From the NCBI GenBank assembly GCA_034423775.1, contig CP139918.1, positions 2,728,001 through 2,792,000 on the forward strand: a DNA stretch of 64,000 bases. The letters run 5' to 3'. The first letter of the stretch is position 1, and every line of letters begins with the position of its first letter. The notes below the pieces were generated by a model that was given only the letters and a program-made list of their open reading frames with translations, was not told where the DNA came from and did not search any database. A program made the translations under genes and the position numbers. The DNA comes from Alphaproteobacteria bacterium US3C007. GTDB taxonomy: Bacteria > Pseudomonadota > Alphaproteobacteria > Rhodobacterales > Rhodobacteraceae. Positions 55,764 through 63,713 of the stretch are shown here, piece by piece.

Positions 55764-55950
55764 CCGGCTTTTGGGCGCGTTATGGGGTGTGATCTTTACC
55801 TATGCCTTGCACCCGCTGCGTCTGATCTATGGTCTTTAAAAACAGACCCACAGTTCACAAAACTGCAATAGCGTAGCGGGGCTTTCGCTTGAGTTATGTG
55901 CCCAGAGCCACTAAGGGGTTGGCACACACGGTCGAATTGAAAGGGGTTTC

Positions 55951-56985
55951 ATGCATTATGCGCCTGCCTTAGAGCATTTGGTTGGCAATACGCCATTGAT
56001 CAAGCTGCAAAATGCCAGCAAGGAAACCGGATGTACGATTTTAGGAAAGGCTGAATTTCGCAATCCAGGCCAATCTGTCAAGGACCGCGCAGCTTTGTTC
56101 ATCATCAAAGATGCAATCGCAAAAGGCATGCTTCGTCCCGGTGGCGTAATCGTTGAAGGGACCGCAGGGAATACGGGGATTGGATTGGCCGTGGTTGGCG
56201 CCTCAATGGGTTTTAAAACGGTGATTGTAATTCCCGACACCCAAAGCCAGGAAAAAAAAGACGCGTTGCGTCTGCTTGGGGCGCGGTTGGTCGAAGTACC
56301 CGCCGTGCCGTATAAAAACCCAAATAATTATGTGCGCTATTCCGGCCGCTTGGCGGCTGAAATTGCTAAAACCAGCCCAAATGGCGCGATTTGGGCCAAT
56401 CAATTCGATAATATTGCCAATCGGCAGGCGCATATTGAAACCACGGGTCCTGAAATCTGGGAGCAAACCGAGGGCAAGGTAGATGGCTTCATCTGTGCTG
56501 TTGGTTCTGGGGGAACCCTGTCTGGCGTTGCGGCAGCCTTGCAGCCGAAAGGCGTTAAAATAGGATTGGCTGATCCGATGGGGGCTGCGCTTTATTCCTA
56601 TTACACCGAGGGCGTTTTCAAATCTGAAGGCGGATCTATTTCTGAAGGTATCGGGCAGGGGCGTGTGACTGCAAACTTAGAGGGTTTTCAGCCGGATTTT
56701 GCCTATCAGATCAGTGATCACGACGCGTTGCCGATCGTTTTTGATCTGATGCAGCATGAAGGCTTATGTTTAGGGGGGTCGTCAGGGATCAACGTGGCAG
56801 GCGCGATGCGCATGGCCCGCGAATTGGGACCCGGACATACGATTGTAACCATTCTTTGCGATTCTGGCGCGCGTTATCAGTCAAAGCTGTTTAATCGCAC
56901 GTTTTTGCGTGAGAAGGGCCTGCCTGTCCCTGATTGGCTGGAAGAGACGACGAGCGTCGTGCCCGAAGTGTACGAAACCCCGTGA
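55951..56985 (+). CDS. cysK: Cysteine synthase A
   Basis: The 344-residue PLP enzyme has NPGQSVKDRAALFI near residue 40 (PLP lysine), GTAGNTGIGLAVVG near residue 70, AVGSGGTLSGVAAAL near residue 180 and LCLGGSSGINVAGAM near residue 270. It joins sulfide to O-acetylserine. The stop overlaps the start of the MscS gene by GTGA. The 187-base gap upstream holds a short fragment with a membrane-protein-like translation and no other gene. Confidence 0.94.
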   Translation: MHYAPALEHLVGNTPLIKLQNASKETGCTILGKAEFRNPGQSVKDRAALFIIKDAIAKGMLRPGGVIVEGTAGNTGIGLAVVGASMGFKTVIVIPDTQSQEKKDALRLLGARLVEVPAVPYKNPNNYVRYSGRLAAEIAKTSPNGAIWANQFDNIANRQAHIETTGPEIWEQTEGKVDGFICAVGSGGTLSGVAAALQPKGVKIGLADPMGAALYSYYTEGVFKSEGGSISEGIGQGRVTANLEGFQPDFAYQISDHDALPIVFDLMQHEGLCLGGSSGINVAGAMRMARELGPGHTIVTILCDSGARYQSKLFNRTFLREKGLPVPDWLEETTSVVPEVYETP

Positions 56986-59306
56986 AGGCGGTCGCTAAAT
57001 TATGGGCTTGGGGCCTACTGTGGTTTATTTGGATGGGTCTCAGCCTAGCCGCTTTTGCCCAATCGAGCCTTCCGGATTATACGCGGTGGAGCTCTGAGTC
57101 TGCTTATGTAGAGCGGCAAATCTTGCAACAGAACGTTTCGGAAAGCCTGCGCGGTTTGGTTGCAGACTGGCGGGATCAATTTATCCGGGCAAGCGATGCG
57201 AATTCGGGGCGTATTGCGACGTTACAGGAACAAATATTAGCGCTTGGTGATCCCCCAGCGGAGGGGCAGAACGATCCTTTGGCGCAGCGCCGAAGGGCGT
57301 TGAACGCGGATTTGGCAAAGCTGCAAGTGCCCGTTGCGCAAGCGCAAGAAGCCCTGAGTAAGGCGCAGGGGCTGGTCAAGGAAATCGATCAGCTGATCCG
57401 CGCTGAACAAAAATCAGCATTGTTCGAATTGTCAAAAAGCCCGCTCTCGATAGTGGCTTGGCCTAAAGCTTTGCTAGAGCTCAGCGATATTATGGGCGGC
57501 TTACTAGGGGAAACGTTTGAAACCATACCGCTTGCGCTGACGCTGCTGGCGGGGAAGCAGCTTCTTGCTTCTTTTGTGTTGAGCCTTCTTATCGCGTTGC
57601 TATTACTGCTTGCCGCGCCGCGCATCGTGCAGCGGCTTAGCAGAGATCTGACTTATCAACGCCAGGGTCTGGTCTCGAGCACTGGTTTTTTAAGCACGCT
57701 GGTGATCGCTGTGGTGAAAGCGTCGGGGCTGCATTTTCTTTTATTGACGCTGTTGGAAAACGGTTTTTTGGGATTTCAAGGCACGTTGTTGATCGAGCGG
57801 GCGCTAGATCATTATTGGGCGGCTTGGATTTTTGGGGCGTTCTGGCTAGGGCAACGCTTATTCGTAGGAGAAACAGCGGTTTTAACCGCGGATGGCAACC
57901 AAAGTGACGAGCGCAATGCCCGATTGGTTGGTGCCTTGGCAATTGTGTTTATTGTTCATGCGGTGCTCGAACTGGTCGCGCATCATGAAGCCAGCTCACA
58001 GCATGTTCTGGTGATTTGGACGTTTCCCCTTTTGGTTTTAACAACGTTGATTTTGATGCGCTTGGCGCAACAACCTACTGAAAACGCTGAGGAAGCGGTC
58101 GCGCTTGGCGCGTCTGCAGAGAAAACAGCGCCGCTTTACCAAACGATGATGTGGTTGCTCAGACGCGTTTCTCGCTTTGTTGCGATTATTGCCACTTTGG
58201 CTGGTGCGCTGGGCTATATGAACGCCGCCAATGCTTTGCTGTACCCGTTTGTGCTCACGCTTGGCTTGTTGGCGTCAATTTTAGTTTTGCAGCGTTTGGT
58301 GAGCGATACATATGAAGTTTTCCTTGGCAAGGCCGGCGCAGGCAAGGATGCGTTGCTGCCGATTTTAATCGGCTTTTCGTTCCTTATATTGGCGCTGCCG
58401 GTTTTTGCGCTTATTTGGGGCGCGCGGGCGGTGGATCTGATAGAGCTTTGGAGCCAGGTGTTGAGCGGTGTTCAAATTGGTGAAACGCGCCTGTCACCTG
58501 GTGAGTTTTTAACGTTTGTCATCATTTTTACCGCGGGCTATATGGCCACCCGGTTTGTTCAATCGGCGTTAAAAGGCTCTGTACTGCCCAAAACATCGAT
58601 TGATCCGGGCGCTCAAACAGCGCTTGTATCGGGAATTGGATATATCGGCATCTTCCTGGCCGCGCTGGTTGCGATTTCTTCGATTGGGATCGATCTGTCA
58701 TCTCTGGCCATCGTTGCGGGTGCGTTATCGGTTGGCATCGGCTTTGGGTTACAAAATATCGTGTCAAATTTTGTATCTGGCATTATATTATTGATCGAGC
58801 GCCCAGTGAGTGAGGGCGACTGGATCGAGGTGGGCGGAAAAATGGGCTATGTGCGCAATATTTCTGTTCGCTCCACGCGGATCGAAACGTTTGATCGCAG
58901 CGATATTATTGTTCCAAATGCGGATCTTGTTGCCGGGGTGGTCACAAATTACACCCGCGGCAACACTTTGGGCCGGGTTATTGTTCCCGTTGGCGTGGCT
59001 TATGGAACGGATACCAAACATGTGGAAAGGCTATTATTAGAGATCGCAGGAAACCACCCGCTGGTGATGGGTGATCCTGCCCCATATGTGGTTTTTAGCG
59101 CCTTTGGTGATAGCAGTTTGAATTTTGAAATCAGAGCTATTTTGCGCGATGTGAATGCGATGTTGCGCGTGAAAACAGATTTAAACCATGAGATTGCGGC
59201 CGTGTTCCAAGCCGAAGGGATTGAGATGCCCTTTGTTCAACGCGATATTTGGCTCCGAAACCCAGAAGCGCTTACCGAAGGCGCAAAAAACTCAAAAAGT
59301 GGCTAA
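56982..59306 (+). CDS. Large MscS-family mechanosensitive channel
   Basis: The 774-residue protein has a signal peptide (LWFIWMGLSLAAFAQ), a coiled-coil-like periplasmic domain (about residues 30-155, DUF3772 type), about ten membrane helices, and the MscS core: pore-lining GALSVGIGFGLQNIVSNFVSG near residue 595, then IERPVSEGDWIEVGGKMGYV and NADLVAGVVTNYT. It should release solutes in response to hypoosmotic shock. The start is the GTG at 56982, overlapping the cysK stop; an upstream in-frame ATG at 56934 lies inside cysK and is rejected. Confidence 0.9.
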   Translation: MKAVAKLWAWGLLWFIWMGLSLAAFAQSSLPDYTRWSSESAYVERQILQQNVSESLRGLVADWRDQFIRASDANSGRIATLQEQILALGDPPAEGQNDPLAQRRRALNADLAKLQVPVAQAQEALSKAQGLVKEIDQLIRAEQKSALFELSKSPLSIVAWPKALLELSDIMGGLLGETFETIPLALTLLAGKQLLASFVLSLLIALLLLLAAPRIVQRLSRDLTYQRQGLVSSTGFLSTLVIAVVKASGLHFLLLTLLENGFLGFQGTLLIERALDHYWAAWIFGAFWLGQRLFVGETAVLTADGNQSDERNARLVGALAIVFIVHAVLELVAHHEASSQHVLVIWTFPLLVLTTLILMRLAQQPTENAEEAVALGASAEKTAPLYQTMMWLLRRVSRFVAIIATLAGALGYMNAANALLYPFVLTLGLLASILVLQRLVSDTYEVFLGKAGAGKDALLPILIGFSFLILALPVFALIWGARAVDLIELWSQVLSGVQIGETRLSPGEFLTFVIIFTAGYMATRFVQSALKGSVLPKTSIDPGAQTALVSGIGYIGIFLAALVAISSIGIDLSSLAIVAGALSVGIGFGLQNIVSNFVSGIILLIERPVSEGDWIEVGGKMGYVRNISVRSTRIETFDRSDIIVPNADLVAGVVTNYTRGNTLGRVIVPVGVAYGTDTKHVERLLLEIAGNHPLVMGDPAPYVVFSAFGDSSLNFEIRAILRDVNAMLRVKTDLNHEIAAVFQAEGIEMPFVQRDIWLRNPEALTEGAKNSKSG

Positions 59307-59633
59307 CCATTCACGGTTAACGGTTCCGAGCCTCGTAACGGATACGCGGTTTCGAAAATCAGATCGCAGCTTGAGCGCAGAAGAGCTATGCGCCGCCTCT
59401 GATAAGTGATGTGCCTGTTTACGATCAATTGCGTATCGATCGGTGTTGTGGCTCCGTGTTAAGTAAGGGGCATTTCCTGCGGCAAGAAAGGTTTGCAAGC
59501 TGAGTGCAATAGGCAGACGCGTTATCCCTCTGAACAATTTATAGGGTCTTGAAGTCTTGCGTTCTGTCGCTTTTCTGGTGGAGGCATAAGGCCTCTTGCA
59601 AATCACCCAGTGGTCGGGCTAAACCCCGCATAT
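59307..59633. other. Intergenic region between the MscS gene and tRNA-Ser
   Basis: No gene is supported. At its left edge CTAACC-ATTCAC-GGTTAA forms an inverted repeat resembling CtrA-type TTAACCAT half-sites, but this is weak. The rest probably holds the tRNA promoter. Confidence 0.4.
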
Positions 59634-59723
59634 GGACAGGTGGCCGAGTGGTCGAAGGCGCACGCCTGGAAAGTGTGTAGGCGGGAGACCGTCTCCAGGG
59701 TTCGAATCCCTGTCTGTCCGCCA
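59634..59723 (+). tRNA. tRNA-Ser (GGA anticodon)
   Basis: The 90-base gene has acceptor stem GGACAGG/TCTGTCC, D-arm GGCCGAGTGGTCGAAGGC, anticodon loop CTGGAAA with GGA, a long variable arm typical of serine tRNAs, the T-loop GGTTCGAATCC and an encoded CCA at 59721-59723. It reads UCC and UCU codons. Sequence to the right becomes AT-rich and gene content changes, so it may mark an integration site. Confidence 0.97.
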
Positions 59724-59806
59724 CAAACTCGGTTGTAAGTAAATTTATATTAAATAAAAACAATAACTTAGGTTAAGATTATATCTGAGTGATCTTATTG
59801 CAGGCA

Positions 59807-59842
59807 ATTTTGCTGTACTTTTTGCTGTACATTTTGCTGTAC
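59807..59842. repeat. Three copies of a 12-bp tandem repeat downstream of tRNA-Ser
   Basis: Three 12-base units of (A/T)TTTTGCTGTAC follow directly, one mismatch among them (the first base). They lie 84 bases after the tRNA in a gene-free stretch. On the minus strand they could read as a VQQ-type repeat. Origin unknown; such repeats occur near integration points. Confidence 0.85.
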
Positions 59843-60047
59843 CTCATCATTTGAAAAAATAAGCCATTTGAGCTACAATTCCGAATGAGTATTATTGATC
59901 GTTGGGGTCTGTTTTACCTCTATAAGCGCGCGCCTGTGCGCGTCGCTGTTAACCAGCGTGAATGGTACTTTTGCATTGTCTTAATAGGAAACCGTCTCGA
60001 CTATGGGTTGAGGCAGACTGTTTTTAACAGTGGAAAAGCCTGTTAAT

Positions 60048-60070
60048 GTTCAAATGCTGCCTCTCCGCCA
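60048..60070 (+). other. tRNA-Ser 3'-end-like fragment (possible att remnant)
   Basis: GTTCAAAT-GCTGC-CTCTCCGCCA resembles the T-arm and 3' acceptor strand of a second serine tRNA (CTCTCC-G-CCA). No matching 5' acceptor GGAGAG lies 85-95 bases upstream, so it is not a whole tRNA. A fragment of this sort can be an attachment site left by an integrated element. Confidence 0.4.
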
Positions 60071-60184
60071 CTCCAGCGGCTCTAATATCTGAGCGGTCGC
60101 AGTTAAATTATATGCTCCGACTCATTTGGGACTCCACATATCTTGGCTCTACGTTATTCTGGAGTAAATTGTTGGAGGAAATGT

Positions 60185-60697
60185 ATGCTTAATTTTGGGA
60201 AGGTTAGCGTGACGAAGGGCTTGGGTGAATGGATCGCTCTACACAAACGTATGGCACCTAAAATGTCTGAGGCTGGTATGTCCTTTCGTTTTGTGGCGGC
60301 GGACCCAAATGAAGAAACACTTTTCTTAGTCATTGAAATGACTGGAGACGTTGGCCAAATACTAGAGTCAACAAACAGTCCGGAAGCTTTAAAAATGCGC
60401 GAAGCATCTGGCGTGAGAGTAGAAACACAAGAAATCATCTCTGCTTTGCAGGAACATAAAGTATGGAACACAGAGGCGACGTCTACCTCTCAGAAAATTG
60501 CTGGTGAAATTGAAATTCCTGATGATTTTGATTTAGAGGATAGTGCTAGTTACCTTAACTTATCAAATAAAGAGTTATTAGTTTGGAGTGGTATAAGCCT
60601 TGAGGCAGATAAGTTGTATTTCATCGCGGAATGCGAAGACGTAAATATGAGCGGTTGTGAAGCTATTTCAGAAATTCACGCTTTATATTATCCATGA
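60185..60697 (+). CDS. Hypothetical protein (170 residues) in the accessory region
   Basis: Not recognised with certainty. The ATG at 60185 follows TTGGAGGAAATGT, a strong ribosome site. The first 90 residues (LNFGKVSVTKGLGEWIALHK, then SFRFVAADPNEETLFLVIEM) look like one strand-helix-strand half of a small alpha/beta barrel, resembling antibiotic monooxygenase or DUF1330-type folds. The second half is acidic with two cysteines. Codon use is AT-rich, unlike genes left of the tRNA. It is likely cotranscribed with nothing downstream, since a 75-base gap follows. Confidence 0.75.
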   Translation: MLNFGKVSVTKGLGEWIALHKRMAPKMSEAGMSFRFVAADPNEETLFLVIEMTGDVGQILESTNSPEALKMREASGVRVETQEIISALQEHKVWNTEATSTSQKIAGEIEIPDDFDLEDSASYLNLSNKELLVWSGISLEADKLYFIAECEDVNMSGCEAISEIHALYYP

Positions 60698-60772
60698 TTT
60701 TGAAAGCGAACTTCGTGCGCACCAGACTTATGGTATTACTGATAACGCAGGCTACGTAGGTGGAGCCTGACC

Positions 60773-61105
60773 TTGCTTTTTGACAGATATAAGAAGTTCT
60801 GGGAGGAGGGCGATATTGAAGCCTTCACATCCATTATCCATGCAGACATTGAAATCATCATGCATTCAACGGGTGGAGTGATAGATTATGACCTTTGGAT
60901 GGAACGAATTTCAGCAGTGATGCTTTCAGATGCTTATGCGGAAAATATTAGATGCCTTTATGAAAATGACGATATTATGGTTGTTCATCAAATAACCAAT
61001 GCAGCTAATGGCACTAGAGACGCTGTCATGTACGTGTTTACTAAAGAAGATGGAATGCTGACAAAGCTTGAAACTGGGGCGACTCCTTTACCGCCAAAGA
61101 AATAA
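60773..61105 (+). CDS. NTF2-like (SnoaL-type) protein
   Basis: The 110-residue protein has the helix-beta pattern of NTF2-like/SnoaL domains: MLFDRYKKFWEEGDIEAFTSIIHADIEI followed by DLWMERISAVML and MVVHQITNAANGTRDAVMYVF. Such domains serve as ketosteroid isomerase-like enzymes or ligand-binding proteins; no function can be named. The start is TTG at 60773, 7 bases after GGTGGAG, and no ATG is available. Like its neighbours it is AT-rich. Confidence 0.7.
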   Translation: MLFDRYKKFWEEGDIEAFTSIIHADIEIIMHSTGGVIDYDLWMERISAVMLSDAYAENIRCLYENDDIMVVHQITNAANGTRDAVMYVFTKEDGMLTKLETGATPLPPKK

Positions 61106-61219
61106 ACCCACCCGCTCCGATATCTAAGGGGTCACCGATAAGCCGCATGGAAAACTAAGTTTTAGACTTCACATATTTCCGTACCGCATTATTCTTAGGA
61201 AGATAACTGGAGACACCCA

Positions 61220-61618
61220 ATGCAACCGAAAACCACTTTGACCATTGCTTCAGTGATAGGCTTGATTTTTTCTTTCGCGATGTTTTTAGCGCCTGAGTTT
61301 GTTACTCGTGAGCAATTTCCAAACTCAGAAGGGCAAGGTTTTGCTGATCTTGTGACGCTTCGCTATGCGATCGCAAGCATAATTCTAGCCTTGGTCATAA
61401 TAAGTTATCATTTGCGCGACATTACCGGCCATGCATTTCAGATACATGTAATGAGAGGATATACTCTAGCGTTCAGTGTGGTGTGCATTACCAACCTTGC
61501 GCTCCAGCTCACTGGTAAAATATCTGCGCTTCCACCAATTCTGGGCACAGGTATTATCGCAGTGCTGTCTTTACTGACTTGGCGGCGTTTAGTTAGCAGG
61601 ACAAAAGAGGAAGCCTGA
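61220..61618 (+). CDS. Small membrane protein of unknown function (132 residues)
   Basis: The protein has four hydrophobic segments at about residues 7-25, 43-65, 76-95 and 105-125, with a short polar end (RTKEEA). The ATG at 61220 follows ACTGGAGACA, a good ribosome site. No family is recognised, though four-helix proteins of this size are often DUF-type integral membrane proteins. It lies in the accessory region and shows the same AT-rich codon use. Confidence 0.72.
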   Translation: MQPKTTLTIASVIGLIFSFAMFLAPEFVTREQFPNSEGQGFADLVTLRYAIASIILALVIISYHLRDITGHAFQIHVMRGYTLAFSVVCITNLALQLTGKISALPPILGTGIIAVLSLLTWRRLVSRTKEEA

Positions 61619-61633
61619 TAAAAAAGTAACCCG

Positions 61634-62065
61634 ATGCGCACCATAACCATGGCATTAATGATGACGCTCACAACGAAGGTCAGCGCAGGAAGCGAAGATA
61701 TTTGCACAGCCAATAGCTTGGCGCATAATATGTGCAAAGAAGCAAATAGGCTTGAAAAAGTACTGGCTTCTCAGCTTCCTTTGAAATTGGAGGAAGGCTT
61801 AGAGTTCACTTCAGTATCTTCAGATAAAAATCAGCTTATTACCTATATGACGATTTTGTATGAGCGTTCTGTGCTTGAAGATAAAATCAGAGATGATGGG
61901 CGCTCTATGAAAAGTTTAGAACATGCTATGGAAATAATGAGCGCTGATAGCGCATGTTCCAATGAAGCCAGTAGGGCGTTCATTCAGCTGGGAGGTATTA
62001 GACAATTTATATATACATTTCAGGATGGCGCAGAATTCTTAGATATTTCGGTGGAAAGGTGCTGA
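61634..62065 (+). CDS. Possible secreted protein of unknown function (143 residues)
   Basis: The N-terminus (MRTITMALMMTLTTKVSAGS) resembles a short signal peptide with a cut after KVSA, leaving a mature protein with four cysteines (CTANS, MCKEA, SACSNEA, VERC). That would suit disulfides in the periplasm. It follows the membrane protein by 15 bases. The ribosome site is weak, so the start is uncertain. A terminator-like hairpin follows. Confidence 0.6.
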   Translation: MRTITMALMMTLTTKVSAGSEDICTANSLAHNMCKEANRLEKVLASQLPLKLEEGLEFTSVSSDKNQLITYMTILYERSVLEDKIRDDGRSMKSLEHAMEIMSADSACSNEASRAFIQLGGIRQFIYTFQDGAEFLDISVERC

Positions 62066-62073
62066 GCAGCCTA

Positions 62074-62110
62074 TCGCCATAAGACTCTGGCTGGCTTATA
62101 AGTTTGGCGA
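62074..62110 (+). terminator. Imperfect hairpin after the secreted-protein gene
   Basis: TCGCCATAAG (62074-62083) pairs with CTTAT (62095-62099) and GGCGA (62106-62110), with a 6-base bulge on the right arm. No T-run follows, so it may stabilise the mRNA end more than terminate. Confidence 0.4.
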
Positions 62111-62246
62111 AAGTAATCCCATAAGTCCCATACTAGAAGTAATTATGGTGAAGGCGGTACATATGTGAGGTTACGTTACGTATTAATTGATTTAAAACTG
62201 ATCAACCTTCACGCTTGCCCATCTTTAAGCTTATGGAGATAAAAAT

Positions 62247-62621
62247 ATGCTCAAGGAACGCTTTTCTAAACATTTTTTTGTTATCCACTCTTTTGTATCT
62301 GATGAGGCGCGGCAAGAATATTTAACGCCGCCAGAAAAACGTGATCCGCCCCAGCCGCAAAAGTCAGAATTGCAGTGGGCAGTAGAAGCGATTGGCGAAT
62401 ATGCCCAATGTATGCAGACTTGGTGTGGAAACGATGACTTTTTCTACTGTCATTGGATTGCTGAAAGTGAAGATGATGTTTATCAGCAACTGAATGCCTT
62501 TGAACTTGAGGGTGAAGTGGTTAATTCTAGGGTCAGCGAGATGCACCAATTTATGTCCGCTTATCGGGCCTCCGATGAAATTATGCGCCAGTATCCTGAT
62601 GAAGGTGACAAATGGGACTGA
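62247..62621 (+). CDS. Hypothetical acidic protein (124 residues)
   Basis: The ATG at 62247 follows ATGGAGATAAAAAT, a good ribosome site. The protein has a ferredoxin-like beginning (HFFVIHSFVSDEARQEYL), CMQTWCGNDDFFYCHWIAESEDDVYQQL in the middle and a strongly acidic end (DEGDKWD). The three cysteines and two tryptophans of the middle could form a metal site, but no family is recognised. The pattern of strand, helix and WIAES resembles small DUF4242/DUF3303-type folds. Confidence 0.72.
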   Translation: MLKERFSKHFFVIHSFVSDEARQEYLTPPEKRDPPQPQKSELQWAVEAIGEYAQCMQTWCGNDDFFYCHWIAESEDDVYQQLNAFELEGEVVNSRVSEMHQFMSAYRASDEIMRQYPDEGDKWD

Positions 62622-62689
62622 ACACCATGAGCATCTCGCTCATAGCATAACCAGTTCAATACCTAGCGCCTGTTTATTTACCCGGTTAT

Positions 62690-62881
62690 TTAAACACCTA
62701 AAAACTTAGTCTTAAAGGCAATTGCGAGATATTCCTTAGCGGCTCTTGAATGCTCTTTTTGTAGTGCCGCGATGTCTGCATCTGACTTTAAAGAGGCGGC
62801 TTCAAGTTTACTTTTCGTTAATTCATATCTTTGATCTGCTTCGTCCATGAGCAATTTGCAAACCTCATTTAAGTGTTTCAT
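62690..62881 (-). CDS. Small helical hypothetical protein (63 residues)
   Basis: The protein is lysine- and glutamate-rich (LLMDEADQRYELTKSKLEAA, then AALQKEHSRAAKEYL) with predicted amphipathic helices and perhaps a coiled coil. The start at 62881 follows a TAGAGGTTAG region (weak). It converges with the acidic protein gene. No function can be assigned. Confidence 0.55.
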   Translation of the reverse strand: MKHLNEVCKLLMDEADQRYELTKSKLEAASLKSDADIAALQKEHSRAAKEYLAIAFKTKFLGV

Positions 62882-62968
62882 CTATCTAACCTCTAGAAAT
62901 CAAGTAAATACGAGCTGAAGAAATAGTTTGGCCAACCTCGCTTGATATTCATGGCGGCCCAGCGAGTT

Positions 62969-63160
62969 TTATTCATCAGCAGCTTGAGAATAATCATTGC
63001 GTATCAGTTCGTGTGTTAGACGCTTTTTATATCTACGTTGTCTGCGCCTAGCTTTACTGGAGTTTGCTCTCCAGCCTTCTCGTTTATCTTGTACGAGATC
63101 ATCTAGGTCATCTGCTGTTTCTATGTATTCAGCGTCTGCTTCATAAGTTCTTCTTGCCAT
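62969..63160 (-). CDS. Small basic hypothetical protein (63 residues)
   Basis: The protein starts MARRTYEADAEYIETADD, then turns strongly basic (SSKARRRQRRYKKRLTHELI). The start at 63160 is preferred to 63178. Charge separation (acidic front, basic core) might suit nucleic-acid binding. The frame is short, so it could be spurious, but codon use is consistent and it is well isolated. Confidence 0.5.
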   Translation of the reverse strand: MARRTYEADAEYIETADDLDDLVQDKREGWRANSSKARRRQRRYKKRLTHELIRNDYSQAADE

Positions 63161-63289
63161 GCCTAAAACGTAGGTCAAATCTGAAAAAAGTCAGGTAGGG
63201 CGACCGTAGGTTAGAAAGCAAGATGATCATTTTGAAAGCCACGCGCATACAGTTGGCTACGTTTATAAGCTTTGCTTTTGTAACCGTGC

Positions 63290-63398
63290 AAAAAAGAAAA
63301 GGCGATGCTGTGAAGCACCGCCAGTAAATTGAAAACTTCTGGGAGGAAGAATTTTCAAATGAAACAAGCAATCTGGGAGGAGTAACTTGTTGTCAATA
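63290..63398 (-). ncRNA. CcsR/alpha-r14-like small RNA with two CCUCCC-loop hairpins and a terminator
   Basis: Read on the minus strand, AACAAG/CTTGTT (63391-63363) forms a hairpin whose loop is TTACTCCTCCCAGATTG. GAAAATTCTTC...GAAGTTTTC (63356-63331) forms a second hairpin with CTCCCA in the loop, and GGCGGTGCT-TCAC-AGCATCGCC (63322-63301) is an intrinsic terminator followed by TTTTCTTTTTT. Repeated anti-Shine-Dalgarno CUCCUCCC loops with a terminator are the hallmark of alpha-r14/CcsR sRNAs, which are stress-induced in Rhodobacter. A promoter fits: TTGACC at 63433-63428, 17 bases, then TTATTG at 63410-63405, giving a start near 63398. Length would be about 110 bases. Targets would be mRNA ribosome sites or a protein partner. 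Confidence 0.85.
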
Positions 63399-63412
63399 AA
63401 CTAGCAATAATT

Positions 63413-63423
63413 CTGCATTGCAG
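63413..63423. promoter_or_regulatory. PhaR-like CTGC-N3-GCAG motif overlapping the sRNA promoter
   Basis: CTGCATTGCAG matches the CTGC-N3-4-GCAG site reported for the polyhydroxyalkanoate regulator PhaR; a second TTGCAATGCTGC lies nearby (63435-63446). No phasin gene is visible to either side. It sits in the spacer of the proposed sRNA promoter, so it may control that RNA. Confidence 0.3.
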
Positions 63424-63577
63424 CAATGGTCAAGATTGCAATGCTGCTATGCGGAAATCACATAACCCATTGCAAAGGTTGGATTATATATAGGGCAATA
63501 AAGCGGCTTGTTGCTCAAAAAGTAATCTAATTATAAAAACACATTGCTTTGCTTATGAATAATAGGCTCGAAGTTTA

Positions 63578-63619
63578 GTGGCCAGGCTCTCTGTTTGGGA
63601 GGAGAGCGGGTCTGGTCAC
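63578..63619. other. Long stem-loop with CUCCUCCC on one strand
   Basis: GTGGCCAG-GCTCTC (63578-63591) pairs with GAGAGC-(GGGT)-CTGGTCAC (63602-63619), about 13 pairs with a bulge and one mismatch. The minus-strand loop and stem contain CTCTCCTCCC. It may be a further CcsR-like module or an RNA hairpin of a plus-strand transcript. No terminator is adjacent. Confidence 0.45.
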
Positions 63620-63713
63620 ATAAATAATTATTTAACTTTTCTTTTTATTGCTTGGGTTCCTACTGAAAGAACGGGTTATTCGTTTTGCTTTAAAGTTAGG
63701 GTTACGCCTGTGC

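Noticed and set aside
60698..62246. Integron cassette array with attC sites
   Set aside because: Small genes with individual leaders look cassette-like, but no RYYYAAC/GTTRRRY pairs of an attC site could be found and no integrase is present.
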